Source: Desulfobacterales bacterium (GTDB taxonomy: Bacteria > Desulfobacterota > Desulfobacteria > Desulfobacterales > JANQIE01). Taken from it: a stretch of 42,964 nt of DNA. The notes below the pieces were generated by a model. That model worked only from the letters and a program-made list of their open reading frames with translations, had not been told where the DNA came from and searched no databases. Shown piece after piece: positions 8,705-16,907 of this stretch. Numbering within the stretch: position 1 is the first letter of the stretch; every line of letters starts with the position of its first letter. A program made the position numbers and the translations under genes. The stretch covers positions 1-42,964 of the forward strand of contig JANQIE010000293.1 of NCBI GenBank assembly GCA_028282295.1, read 5' to 3'.

Positions 8705-9631
8705 ATGAACCGTGCAAACAATCAATCAATGGGGCTGCGTGAATGGAGCCTGTTGCTCCTGCTATCGATCATCTGGGGCGGGTCGTTTTTCTTCGGCAAA
8801 GTCGCCGTGGCGCAGGTGCCGCCCTTTACGTTGGTGCTTGGCCGCGTGGGGTTGGCGGCCCTGCTGCTGAATCTGTTCGTGATCGCCGCCGGTCAGCGCA
8901 TGCCTCGGTCGCCGGCCCTGTGGGGACGCTTTCTGGTGATGGGTGCGCTCAACAACATGATCCCCTTCAGCCTGATTTTTTGGGGGCAAACCCGCATTGC
9001 CAGCGGATTGGCGTCGATTCTCAACGCCACCACGCCGTTGTGGGCCATATTGCTGGCGCATCTGTTGACACACGACGAGCGGCTCACGCCGGGCCGTTTG
9101 GGCGGAATCTTGTTGGGGATCGCCGGGGTGGTGATGATTATCGGCCCCGATGTCCTGCACGGGGTCGGCTTGAATGTCCTGGCGCAATTGGCCGTGATCG
9201 GTGCCACGGTTTCGTATGCCCTGGCCGGTATTTTCGGCAAGCAGTTTAAAGACCTGCCGCCGATGGTCACGGCCACCGGTCAACTGACCGCCGGCGCGCT
9301 GATGGTGGCCCCGGTGGCGCTGTTGATCGATCAGCCTTGGACCCTGCCCCTGCCGGGGGCGTCGATCTGGGGCGCTGTAGTCGGCTTGGCGGTGTTGTGC
9401 ACCGCCCTGGCTTACGTGATTTACTTCAAAGTGCTGGCTACCGCCGGCGCCACCAATTTACTGCTGGTCACCTTGCTGATTCCGGTCAGCGCCCTGCTGC
9501 TCGGCATGCTGCTGTTGGGCGAACGTCTGGATGTGAGACATTTTCTGGGAATGGGGATCATCGGTATCGGATTGATCACCATCGACGGGCGTATAAAATT
9601 GTTCCCCGGCCGTTTCAGGCGCCATCCCTGA
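8705..9631 (+). CDS. EamA/DMT-family permease
   Basis: A 308-residue inner-membrane protein with about ten hydrophobic segments arranged as two EamA repeats (about 15-140 and 155-295). IIWGGSFFFGKVAV in helix 1 and the closing LLLGERL...GMGIIGIGL are typical of drug/metabolite transporters of the RhaT/YdcZ type. Substrate unknown; exporters of amino acids or metabolites are common in the family. I start at the ATG at 8705, 6 bases after AAAAAAGG; a TTG two codons earlier is less likely. It is monocistronic, running into a convergent CoA-transferase gene 44 bases away. Confidence 0.9.
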   Translation: MNRANNQSMGLREWSLLLLLSIIWGGSFFFGKVAVAQVPPFTLVLGRVGLAALLLNLFVIAAGQRMPRSPALWGRFLVMGALNNMIPFSLIFWGQTRIASGLASILNATTPLWAILLAHLLTHDERLTPGRLGGILLGIAGVVMIIGPDVLHGVGLNVLAQLAVIGATVSYALAGIFGKQFKDLPPMVTATGQLTAGALMVAPVALLIDQPWTLPLPGASIWGAVVGLAVLCTALAYVIYFKVLATAGATNLLLVTLLIPVSALLLGMLLLGERLDVRHFLGMGIIGIGLITIDGRIKLFPGRFRRHP

Positions 9632-9675
9632 AATTAAAAAAAGCCTGGCGTTTTGCTCCGAATTTATGATTGCCG

Positions 9676-11037
9676 TCAGATGGCTTCGAACGGGATCACC
9701 CCCTTGGGGACGCCGTCCTTGAGGGCCTCGGCGGGATGGTGCCATTCAGGGCTGTCGTAGATTTCCTTGAGGAGTTGGGAACGGGTTTGCGGTTCGGCCA
9801 GATGAGCGATGGCCACCGCCCGTTCGGAAAAGGCCAGACCACGGGGATCAAACGCGCCGTATTCGGTTACAATCACCACCTGGTCGGCGGCGATGGCGGT
9901 TGTCGTAATCCCGGCGGGACACTTGTCGACAATTTTGCTGGTTCCGTTGGCGGTGGTGGCTTTCAAGGCGATGATGGGCACGCCGCCTTGGCTCAGGGCG
10001 GCGCCGCGCAAAAAGTCGGCCTGACCGCCCACACCGCTGTAAATTTTGCGGGCCTGCAACGAATCGGCCCAGATGTTACCATGCAGGTCCACGCCGATAG
10101 CCCCGTTGATGGCCACCATGCGCGGCTGCCGGGCGATATTCAGAATGTTGTTGGTAAAATCGCAGGGACGGCTTTGCACCGAGGAATTGTAGTCGAGCCA
10201 GTCGTACCCCTCCGGTGCACCGGACAGAAAAATCGAGGACATGGCGAAGTTGGCGTGGGTAAAGGTGTGCCGGTTGGTGACGGCGCCGGCTTCCACCAGC
10301 CGTTGCATGGCGTCGGCAAACAGTTCGGTGTGAATGCCCAGGTCCTTGACGCCCTTGGCCAAAATAGCATCGGTCACCGCTTCGGGTACCTGGCCGATGC
10401 CGTACTGCAACGTGGCGCCGTCCGTCACAAAGTGTTCGGCGATCATCCGGCCGATGCGCCGGGCCGCCTCATCAGGCGGTTTGACCGGGCTGACCGGCAA
10501 AGGATAGTCGGTGTCCACCAAATAATCGATCACCTCACCGGGGATCGTGCAACCGAGAACGAACGGCATACGCGCGTTGCGTTCAGCGATCACCACACCC
10601 CCCTCATGCTTGACCGTTTCCACAGCAGCCAGCACCGCCTCAACTGTGGTCCCTAAACTATAGTTGCCGCCGTTGTCCGGCCCGCTGACGGAGACAAGCG
10701 CCACATTTGGTTTCAGAGTCTGGCGCACCTGCCGGGGAATTTCAGACAGGTGCAGCAATTGATACTTGGCCCGGCCCTGGTTGGTTGCTTCGCGTGAAGC
10801 CGGTCCATTGAAGATGATCCGGTGGGTGATCCGGCGGCAGGCCGCTGCGCTGAACAGGGCGTCGATATCACCCAGCAACAACACGCCGACCAACTCAACC
10901 TGGCGGATTTGCTCGTCGGACGCAAGTGTGGAGAGTAATTGCTGCGGCGTGGCAGCGTTGCCGGCGGTATAAATGCGGCTGCCGGGTTTGATGATGGCGG
11001 CATTGATAACGGCTTCCGGATTTGGCACCTTCTTCAC
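9676..11037 (-). CDS. Acetyl-CoA hydrolase/4-hydroxybutyrate CoA-transferase family protein
   Basis: A 453-residue class I CoA-transferase. LGIHTELFADAM carries the catalytic glutamate at position 238, the residue that forms the glutamyl-CoA thioester in the 4-hydroxybutyrate CoA-transferase branch. Other family marks are ATPQQLL near the start, GGNYSLG, YGIGQVPEAV and the C-terminal EYGAFDPRGL block. It should move CoA between acetyl-CoA and a short carboxylate, or hydrolyse acetyl-CoA; the exact acceptor is not visible. The start is the GTG at 11037, preceded by AAAGGAG at a good distance; extending to 11070 gives an atypical N-terminus. A YcbK-like gene lies 69 bases upstream in the same direction. 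Confidence 0.88.
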   Translation of the reverse strand: MKKVPNPEAVINAAIIKPGSRIYTAGNAATPQQLLSTLASDEQIRQVELVGVLLLGDIDALFSAAACRRITHRIIFNGPASREATNQGRAKYQLLHLSEIPRQVRQTLKPNVALVSVSGPDNGGNYSLGTTVEAVLAAVETVKHEGGVVIAERNARMPFVLGCTIPGEVIDYLVDTDYPLPVSPVKPPDEAARRIGRMIAEHFVTDGATLQYGIGQVPEAVTDAILAKGVKDLGIHTELFADAMQRLVEAGAVTNRHTFTHANFAMSSIFLSGAPEGYDWLDYNSSVQSRPCDFTNNILNIARQPRMVAINGAIGVDLHGNIWADSLQARKIYSGVGGQADFLRGAALSQGGVPIIALKATTANGTSKIVDKCPAGITTTAIAADQVVIVTEYGAFDPRGLAFSERAVAIAHLAEPQTRSQLLKEIYDSPEWHHPAEALKDGVPKGVIPFEAI

Positions 11038-11106
11038 GGGATATCTCCTTTGAAGATTTGCAGTTTGCAAGTCTGTCGAGTCGCCGGATGGCGGACAGGC
11101 GGCGCA

Positions 11107-11709
11107 TCAGCCGCGCCAATACCTCACCGGGCCGACGTCGATATGGATGAAGTTACGGCGGGGGTAGTAGCCGACGCCGCCGATTTCGTAGTATTTGGCC
11201 ACCCGGCGCAGATCGCTTAACCGGCTGCCCGGCAGGCGGATATCAGCGGCCTGGCCGTAGAGATGGTAGCTGTTGCGCGCGGCGTTTTTGTTTTTCTGGC
11301 GCAGACGGGCGTTGGATCTGGCGGAACGATAGCCTGAGAGCAGATGAATCGGTTCAGGATTGTGAAGGGTGTGGCTGAGTGCAAACAGCAGATCGAGCAG
11401 GGTGGTGTCGATCGGCTTGACACGTCCGCTCAGATGGTCACGAAACAGATAGTTTATTTGCGCCAGGGCCGGGGGCAGGTAATATCCGTCCGCCCAGTAG
11501 ATCACTTCGATGTGTTCCTTGGTGAACGCGTTTTTGCAGTTCAATTTACGGATGTATTTCCAGGATGGGCCTGGTGTTTCCGAGCCGGAAGCGGTCAAGG
11601 GAAAAATGGCGCCCAATGTTGCCGCCATACCTAGTTTTAAAAAGTTGCGCCGGGTGATCAGGGGATCTTCAGTATGCGAAATCCGCGGCCAGTCGTGTTT
11701 CAAATCCAT
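11107..11709 (-). CDS. Tat-exported YcbK-like (DUF882, peptidase M15-type) protein
   Basis: A 200-residue protein with a twin-arginine signal: TRRNFLKLG followed by a hydrophobic stretch ending near SGSET (about residue 43). The mature part matches the DUF882/M15_2 family: SGYRSARSN (about 126), SYHLYGQAADIRL (about 147) and a final FIHIDVG with the metal-binding His-x-Asp. These are the usual zinc ligands of D,D- or L,D-carboxypeptidase-like enzymes, so it probably trims peptidoglycan outside the inner membrane. The Tat signal argues for the long start at 11709, even though the ribosome-binding site is weak. A single repeat end lies 55 bases upstream of the start. Confidence 0.87.
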   Translation of the reverse strand: MDLKHDWPRISHTEDPLITRRNFLKLGMAATLGAIFPLTASGSETPGPSWKYIRKLNCKNAFTKEHIEVIYWADGYYLPPALAQINYLFRDHLSGRVKPIDTTLLDLLFALSHTLHNPEPIHLLSGYRSARSNARLRQKNKNAARNSYHLYGQAADIRLPGSRLSDLRRVAKYYEIGGVGYYPRRNFIHIDVGPVRYWRG

Positions 11710-11763
11710 ATCAGCTCAAAATCCAACAACACCTCACAGAGGTCGAAATGCGTTTTACTCACC

Positions 11764-11779
11764 GTTTCCGGATGGACAC
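11764..11779. repeat. Single end of repeat family R1
   Basis: GTTTCCGGATGGACAC, the same terminus as in the copies at 1-142 and 37108-37279. No matching partner end is seen nearby, so this is a solo or decayed end. It sits between the YcbK-like gene start and the poly-C tract. Confidence 0.7.
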
Positions 11780-11924
11780 TATTGATAAATTCATACTTTT
11801 ATCTCTTTTTTTTCGCATTTTGACAGAAAAAAGACAATCAGGAATTCCCTGAATATGGGGTTCGAAAAACCTTAAGCCGGTGTTTCAATTTTATGCGCCG
11901 GATTCAGGTGTTGAGTCGATTCTG

Positions 11925-11941
11925 CCCCCCCCCCCCCCCCC
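11925..11941. repeat. Homopolymer tract of 17 C
   Basis: Seventeen consecutive C residues in a non-coding gap of about 255 bases (11710-11964), 24 bases beyond the stop of the rhodanese-YceI gene. Such tracts are prone to slippage, and length in an assembly is often unreliable. It is too far from any start codon to act as a coding phase-variation switch. Confidence 0.9.
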
Positions 11942-11964
11942 GGCGTGTGAATGAACGCAAGGCG

Positions 11965-12894
11965 TCACCGGGCGACGACCTTGATTTGCAGGCTGATCAG
12001 GTCAAATACCAGGTGCATGCCCAGATGTTTAAAAAAACGGCTGGAGCCGTAAACGATGCCCCAGCGAGTTCGATCGATATCGAAATGGGCCTCGGCGCTG
12101 ATCGCGCCGCCATCGACCGGATTGACGGTGGCGGTAAAGGACAACGGTGCCTGGATCCCGCAAAGGTCCAATGTGCCGTCCACCGCATAGTTCGGCGCGC
12201 TTAAGGAGGGCTCCGCTACCGGTTGGGCGGTGTTGATCTCAAAAACGGCTTGGGGGAATCGTTGGGTAAAGAAAAAATCGTCGGATTTCAGGTGCTCGAT
12301 GAGCACCGGTTGCAGTTCATCTCCCTGCAGATTGGTGTTTTTGATCGAATTCATATTGATGGTGAAACGGCCGTTGACTTGGCCGCCGGCGACACGGATT
12401 TGTCCCTCGGTCAGACGCACGGTGCCGTGGTGTTTGCTGTTGGGGTTACGCCCGGCCCATTCGATGAGGCTGTTTTCAGCATCCACTGCATATGTGCGGT
12501 CGTTTTGCAGGATTGCCGTTTCATCGGGCTCCGGTGCGTCCGGGGTTTCACCCTCAAGGGGCAAGCCGGCTGCGCGCCAGGCCGCCAGGCCGCCAGTTAA
12601 AAGGGTGACGTGCTGATGGCCGGCACGCAGCAGTTTGGCGGCGGCGGTTTGGGCATCCAGTGTCCGGTCGTCGGCACCGTAGACCACGATTTGGGCGGAT
12701 TTGTCCGGCGCGATGGTCCTGGTTTGGTCGAGAAAGGTCACTTGGTAGACGCAGGCGTTGTTTGCTCGCGGCAGGTGGACCCGGCGGTACTGTTCCTCGG
12801 GCAGCGTATCAATGAGGATCAGCGGTTTGTGTTCATCAAGCCACCCCTTGAGATGTTGCGGGGCGATTTGCTGGATTTGGTTTGAGTTGTTCAT
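11965..12894 (-). CDS. Rhodanese-like/YceI-domain fusion protein
   Basis: A 309-residue cytoplasmic protein (no signal peptide). Residues about 5-120 are a rhodanese-like fold: LILIDTLPEEQYRRVHLP, then VVYGADDRT and LLTGGLAAWRAAGLPLEG. The active-site loop that normally carries the catalytic Cys reads ADDRTLDAQ with no cysteine, so sulfurtransferase activity is unlikely. Residues about 135-309 are a YceI lipocalin-like domain (SLIEWAGRNPNSKHHGTVRL, FTINMNSIKN, YAVDGTLDLCGIQ, FDIDRTRWGI) that usually binds isoprenoid-type lipids, typically in the periplasm. The start at 12894 is 6 bases from AGGAGG; ATG at 12900 abuts that site and the one at 13020 gives an atypical extension. Confidence 0.88.
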   Translation of the reverse strand: MNNSNQIQQIAPQHLKGWLDEHKPLILIDTLPEEQYRRVHLPRANNACVYQVTFLDQTRTIAPDKSAQIVVYGADDRTLDAQTAAAKLLRAGHQHVTLLTGGLAAWRAAGLPLEGETPDAPEPDETAILQNDRTYAVDAENSLIEWAGRNPNSKHHGTVRLTEGQIRVAGGQVNGRFTINMNSIKNTNLQGDELQPVLIEHLKSDDFFFTQRFPQAVFEINTAQPVAEPSLSAPNYAVDGTLDLCGIQAPLSFTATVNPVDGGAISAEAHFDIDRTRWGIVYGSSRFFKHLGMHLVFDLISLQIKVVAR

Positions 12895-13086
12895 ATTCAT
12901 CCTCCTGTGGTGTGTCCGCGTTTGCCCTCCTGCGGGTGGCGGATTAAGCGAAGGTTGGGCGAAATCATCCGAAAGGTCGTGTTGCGAAGCGCTTGTTTGA
13001 AAATAATCGGCCTTGCGCACGGGTCAACCGGCGGTTGACCAAATGGCTGTCATTTTTTTCATTTTGGTGCTTATTATGTTTAGATC

Positions 13087-13104
13087 GTGCCCATCCGTAT
13101 TTGC
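13087..13104. repeat. Degenerate end of repeat family R1
   Basis: GTGCCCATCCGTATTTGC matches the family terminus GTGTCCATCCGgAAA with two or three changes. It lies 33 bases upstream of the ferritin-like/receiver gene, so it sits in that gene's leader. Confidence 0.5.
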
Positions 13105-13136
13105 GGGAGGGTATTTGATTGTGAAAGGAAGATCGT

Positions 13137-14024
13137 ATGAAACGGATGATTTCGTGGTTGATCGGTATTGAGCAAAAGGCAATGCAGGTTTATGAAGATG
13201 CGGCGGATGTGATCGATTCTGAGGATCCCCGGTTGGCGGCCTTTCTGCGCGGGCTGGCTAAGGATGAGGCCTGGCATTTCCATATTATGGCCAGTGCGGC
13301 CGATTTTATAAAACGTAAAGGCGATATCGCCGCCGGCATCGAACTTGACCCCCAGACAAAGCAAAAGATCGAAAAGCCGTTCATCCGTGCCCGGCGTCTG
13401 CTCGCACAAAACAATATTACCCGGGAGCAGATTCTTGATTTAATCTCCCAGGCCGAACAATCCGAATGGAATCCGCTGTTCTTGTTTGTCATCAACACGC
13501 TAAAGCAAAAGAGCCGCGAGTTTCGTTATGTGGCGGCTTTATTGCAAAGTCACATACAATCGATTGCCGATTTTTTTGCAAATGAACCGGGGCGCACGCG
13601 CCAGTTGGAGGCCTTGACGGGCCTGCCCAGGATCTGGCGGCGCAAAATTCTCGTCGTGGAGGACGACGTGGCGATTGCTGAGTTGCTGGAGACGTTGCTG
13701 TCCCGGCGCTGGTATGTCGAGACTGCCGGTAACGGCGAGATTGCCTTGAAAAAAGCGACGACGGAGCACTTTGACGTGATTCTTTCGGACATCAACATGC
13801 CGGTTATGGACGGATTGAAATTCTATCGCCACTTCAGCAAAGTGTATCCGTATGCGAAGCAGCATTTTATTTTTATCACCGGCAATCTCAATACGCGCAA
13901 TGCGGATTTTCTTAAGCAACACAAATTACCCTACCTTCTGAAACCCGCACCGATTAACGAGATCCAAAAAGCGGTGCGCAACCTGCTGCAAAAACTGCCT
14001 ACGAACAACGAGAAAACTGAGTAG
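13137..14024 (+). CDS. Ferritin-like domain fused to a CheY-type receiver
   Basis: A 295-residue protein in two halves. Residues 1-150 are four-helix and ferritin/rubrerythrin-like: E12 in the first helix and E44-x-x-H47 (KDEAWHFH) in the second are candidate iron ligands. E107 or E110 in helix three and H139 in helix four may complete a site, but the second ExxH is missing. Residues 171-290 are a receiver: VVEDD, phospho-acceptor D218 in ILSDINMP, then FITGN and YLLKPAPI with the conserved lysine. No DNA-binding output domain is present. It looks like a two-component protein whose second module may sense iron, oxygen or peroxide. GGAAG 5 bases before the ATG supports the start. Alternatively the helical half is a plain protein-interaction bundle. 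Confidence 0.8.
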   Translation: MKRMISWLIGIEQKAMQVYEDAADVIDSEDPRLAAFLRGLAKDEAWHFHIMASAADFIKRKGDIAAGIELDPQTKQKIEKPFIRARRLLAQNNITREQILDLISQAEQSEWNPLFLFVINTLKQKSREFRYVAALLQSHIQSIADFFANEPGRTRQLEALTGLPRIWRRKILVVEDDVAIAELLETLLSRRWYVETAGNGEIALKKATTEHFDVILSDINMPVMDGLKFYRHFSKVYPYAKQHFIFITGNLNTRNADFLKQHKLPYLLKPAPINEIQKAVRNLLQKLPTNNEKTE

Positions 14025-14028
14025 GTGA

Positions 14029-14070
14029 GCCGCAATTAACGCAAATTTAGCACGACTTTAATTGCGCGGC
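14029..14070. other. Imperfect stem-loop between two genes
   Basis: GCCGCAATTA (14029-14038) pairs with TAATTGCGCGGC (14059-14070) with a two-base bulge. A second small hairpin, GACTAT/ATAGTC (14086-14103), follows. No T-run follows either, so neither is a convincing intrinsic terminator. They may act as a processing site or leader structure for the PHP gene. Confidence 0.35.
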
Positions 14071-14147
14071 AATCTGGTCCGGGTAGACTATGCGCCGATA
14101 GTCGGGCTGTATCATGGCATTTTTAATTTCAAAGGAGAAATCCGGTG

Positions 14148-16067
14148 ATGCGTATCGATTTGCATGTTCATTCCAAGTATTCGGACAAACCTTCCGCTTC
14201 GATCCTCAAAAAGATCGGCGCCCCTGAATGTCACACCGAACCCGCGCGGTTGTATGCGATCGCCAAAGCCCGCGGCATGTCGCTGGTGACGATTACCGAT
14301 CACAATTGTATTGACGGCGCGCTGAAAATCGCGCATTTGCCGGATACGTTCATCAGTGAAGAGATTACAACTTTTTTTCCTGAGGATGGCTGCAAGATAC
14401 ACGTGCTGGCCTACAATATCACCGAAAAGCAGCATAGCGATATTCAACGGGCACGTCGAAATATTTATGATTTGGTTGCATATCTGCAGCAGGAAGAAAT
14501 TGTACACGTTCTGGCGCACGCCCTGTGTAGTTTGAATAGTCGGTTGCGGATGGAGCATATTGAAAAATGTTTACTGTTGTTTAAAAACCTGGAGTTGAAC
14601 GGCGCGCGCAGTGATGAATCGAATGCTTGCCTGATTCGTGTGGTGCAGCATCTGGATCGACAGGCCATAGAGCGGCTGGCGGATAAATTCGATATTCAGC
14701 CGGCGTTTACGCAACCGTGGGAGAAGAATTTTGTGGGTGGCTCCGATGATCACAGCTCGCTGAATATCGCCCGCACGCATACCGTGGTCGAAAACGGCGC
14801 TTGCGTGCCGGACTTGCTGTATGCGGTCCGCTGCGGACGGACCAAGGTTTTTCGCACACCGTCTTCGCCTCATGCCATGGCCCAGACTTTGTACGGCATT
14901 ACATACCAGTTCTTCCGCAAGAAACATCGTTTGGAACGGTATGTGAGTAAGGATAAGGTTGTCACCTTCCTGGATCGCTCTTTACGCATGTCGTCCAAAA
15001 AGCCTAAAATGCCATTGGTGTCGCGCGTATACTACGCCTGGAGTAATCGGCGGGCCGGTAAGGCGGACCGGACGACCGACGCCCTGGTTGAACTGATTCA
15101 AAGACATAGCCGGTATATCCTGGCCGAAGATGCAACTTTTGCCGAAAAAGCGGCCGTGGACGCATCGGTTGCACCCTCTTGTGCTCACGATGAAAATTGG
15201 TACATCTACGCCAATCGCCTTGCCAACCGGGTCATTCGGCAGTACAGTGACAATCTGGCACGCTACCTGGCCGACGCTGATCTGCTCAAAGCCGCGCATG
15301 CCGTGGGATCGGCCAGTGGGCTCTACTCTTTACTATCACCTTATTTTATTGCCTACCGGTTGTACTCCCAGGACCGTGCTTTTAATGAGCAAATGGCACA
15401 ACGGTTTAAACTGCCGCGCGATCACGCCCTGCCAGCCGGGGGAATTGCCAAAATCGCTTTTTTCGCCGACACGCTGGCGGTACCGGACCTGAAGCGGCTT
15501 CGCTTACACATGATGAAATCCCGCATCTCGCACGGGGTGCTTATCGAAGAACTGACCTGCACCGATCGTGCATGTTCACTGCGCCCAGTGGCGCAAAACT
15601 TCACTCCGGTGGGCGCGTGCGATGTCCCGAATGATGCCGGTGACCGGATTTACTACCCGCCGCTGCTGGAAATGCTGCGTTACTGCTATGAAAACCGCTA
15701 TGCGGCCGTTTTGACTTCCAGCCCGGCATTGATGGGACTGGCGGCCTGGGGTGTAGCCAAAGTGTTGGACCTGCCCCTGTACGGCATCTATCGACCGGAT
15801 ATGGTGAAGTTCGTTCAGTTTCTGGCCGGTGATTCCTCGGTTGAGGATTTCCGTTGGAAATACTTGCTCTGGTACCTGGGGCTCTGGGAGCGGATTTACG
15901 TTTATGACGAGTCCGATGCTGCGCAACTTCGCACCAGGGGTGTTCCCGCCACGAAGATTTTCCTGGTGACCGAAGATCCTAACGAAGATCTTTTGAAAAA
16001 AGTCATTCCGTCGGTGGCGTCGGCAAGCCTCGACGGTGCCCGGCTGCCGCTGGCGGTGGGGAGTTAG
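14148..16067 (+). CDS. PHP-domain phosphoesterase fused to a half glycosyltransferase
   Basis: A 639-residue protein. Residues 1-240 are a PHP metal-dependent hydrolase: DLHVHSKYSD near the start, TITDHNCIDG (about 50), VLAYNIT, HVLAHAL (about 120) and GGSDDHSSLNIARTHT (about 198-213) supply the usual His/Asp metal ligands. Residues about 420-600 resemble the N-terminal Rossmann half of a GT-B (GT4-like) glycosyltransferase: IAKIAFFADTLAV, AVLTSSPALMGLAAWGVAK and YVYDESDAAQL. The nucleotide-sugar-binding C-terminal half that should follow is absent; the protein stops about 35 residues after this point. The middle (240-420) is basic and unrecognised. GTG at 14145 directly precedes the chosen ATG; both are within reach of AAAGGAG at 14131. 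The stop codon touches a large palindrome. Confidence 0.78.
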   Translation: MRIDLHVHSKYSDKPSASILKKIGAPECHTEPARLYAIAKARGMSLVTITDHNCIDGALKIAHLPDTFISEEITTFFPEDGCKIHVLAYNITEKQHSDIQRARRNIYDLVAYLQQEEIVHVLAHALCSLNSRLRMEHIEKCLLLFKNLELNGARSDESNACLIRVVQHLDRQAIERLADKFDIQPAFTQPWEKNFVGGSDDHSSLNIARTHTVVENGACVPDLLYAVRCGRTKVFRTPSSPHAMAQTLYGITYQFFRKKHRLERYVSKDKVVTFLDRSLRMSSKKPKMPLVSRVYYAWSNRRAGKADRTTDALVELIQRHSRYILAEDATFAEKAAVDASVAPSCAHDENWYIYANRLANRVIRQYSDNLARYLADADLLKAAHAVGSASGLYSLLSPYFIAYRLYSQDRAFNEQMAQRFKLPRDHALPAGGIAKIAFFADTLAVPDLKRLRLHMMKSRISHGVLIEELTCTDRACSLRPVAQNFTPVGACDVPNDAGDRIYYPPLLEMLRYCYENRYAAVLTSSPALMGLAAWGVAKVLDLPLYGIYRPDMVKFVQFLAGDSSVEDFRWKYLLWYLGLWERIYVYDESDAAQLRTRGVPATKIFLVTEDPNEDLLKKVIPSVASASLDGARLPLAVGS

Positions 16068-16248
16068 GGCCGCGGAAAAAAATAAAATATCCCAAATTCC
16101 GGTCCGCATTCAGGCCCCTTTCGTTCGATCTGAAATCGAAAAGTCCTCGAAATAGAACGACTATTCCTGCGGCTTTTCGATTTCAGATCCAACGAAATGG
16201 ACCTGAATGCAAACGTACTTTGGGACATTTTATTTTTTCCGCGGCCCT
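16066..16248. repeat. Large cruciform-forming inverted repeat
   Basis: The outer arms AGGGCCGCGG (16066-16075) and CCGCGGCCCT (16239-16248) are perfectly complementary. Pairing continues through an A-rich/T-rich block, TCCCAAA with TTTGGGA, GCATTCAGG with CCTGAATGC, and CGATCTGAAATCGAAAAG-like arms, closing on AATAG-AACGA-CTATT. It fills the gap between the convergent PHP and mntP genes and overlaps both stop codons by a base or two. It could serve as a two-way terminator; its size (about 183 bases) suggests an inserted repeat. It differs in sequence from family R1. Confidence 0.85.
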
Positions 16249-16823
16249 TAAAAATTCAGCGCGCCGTGTTCATACAGGATGTTGATGCCGATAACAATCA
16301 AAGTAACGCCGCCGGCGGCTTCCGCCATATGGCTGATCCGTGTGAGCGAGCCCGCTTTTTGTCCCAGGTAGAGCCCCGCTATGGTAAACCCGCCGGCAAC
16401 CAGACCGATGACCAACGCCGGCGTCCAGATTGAAATCTGCAATACCGCGAGGCTCAATCCCACGGCCAGCGCATCGATGCTGGTGGCGACGGACAGCATG
16501 ATCAGCGACGCCCCCCTGGTGGGATCGCGCGGGCAGCGATTTGGGTCGTTCGGTTCAAAAGCCTCTTTGAGCATTTTTCCACCGACAAGCACCAGCAGCG
16601 CGAACGCAATCCAATGGTCGTAACGCTCGATGGCCGCGCGAAAGGTCAAGCCGGTCGCCCAGCCGATCACCGGCATCAGGGCTTGGAAAAAACCAAAATG
16701 CCACGCCAGACGAAACGTCTGGCGGCCATTTACGGTCTTAAGGCAACAGCCTGTGGCGACGGCAACAGCGAACGCGTCCATGGCCAATGCCACCGCGATC
16801 AGGGCAATGCTGCTTAGCGGCAT
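16248..16823 (-). CDS. mntP: Manganese efflux pump MntP
   Basis: The 191-residue length and six hydrophobic helices fit MntP. The paired signature aspartates are present: AMDAFAVAVATG in helix 1 and SIDALAVGLSLA in the second half, with GGKMLKEAFE in the central loop. It should export Mn2+ to prevent its toxic build-up. AAGGGG lies 6 bases before the ATG. The stop codon falls at the edge of the large palindrome. No mntP (yybP-ykoY) riboswitch was recognised in the 84 bases between this start and the fdhD stop. Confidence 0.92.
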   Translation of the reverse strand: MPLSSIALIAVALAMDAFAVAVATGCCLKTVNGRQTFRLAWHFGFFQALMPVIGWATGLTFRAAIERYDHWIAFALLVLVGGKMLKEAFEPNDPNRCPRDPTRGASLIMLSVATSIDALAVGLSLAVLQISIWTPALVIGLVAGGFTIAGLYLGQKAGSLTRISHMAEAAGGVTLIVIGINILYEHGALNF

Positions 16824-16907
16824 GGCAACCCCTTGGGGACCGGATATGGAATTGTTGCCGGTGTGCGATAAGGTGCGGTTTTCGAGACGGTACGCATGGT
16901 GGACGTA

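Noticed and set aside
9670-10656. 328-codon plus-strand frame opposite the CoA-transferase
   Set aside because: Shadow of a gene whose catalytic Glu and family blocks are intact; the translation has no family features.
14029-14103. Intrinsic terminator after the ferritin-like/receiver gene
   Set aside because: The stems are present but neither is followed by a T-run, so I list only a stem-loop.
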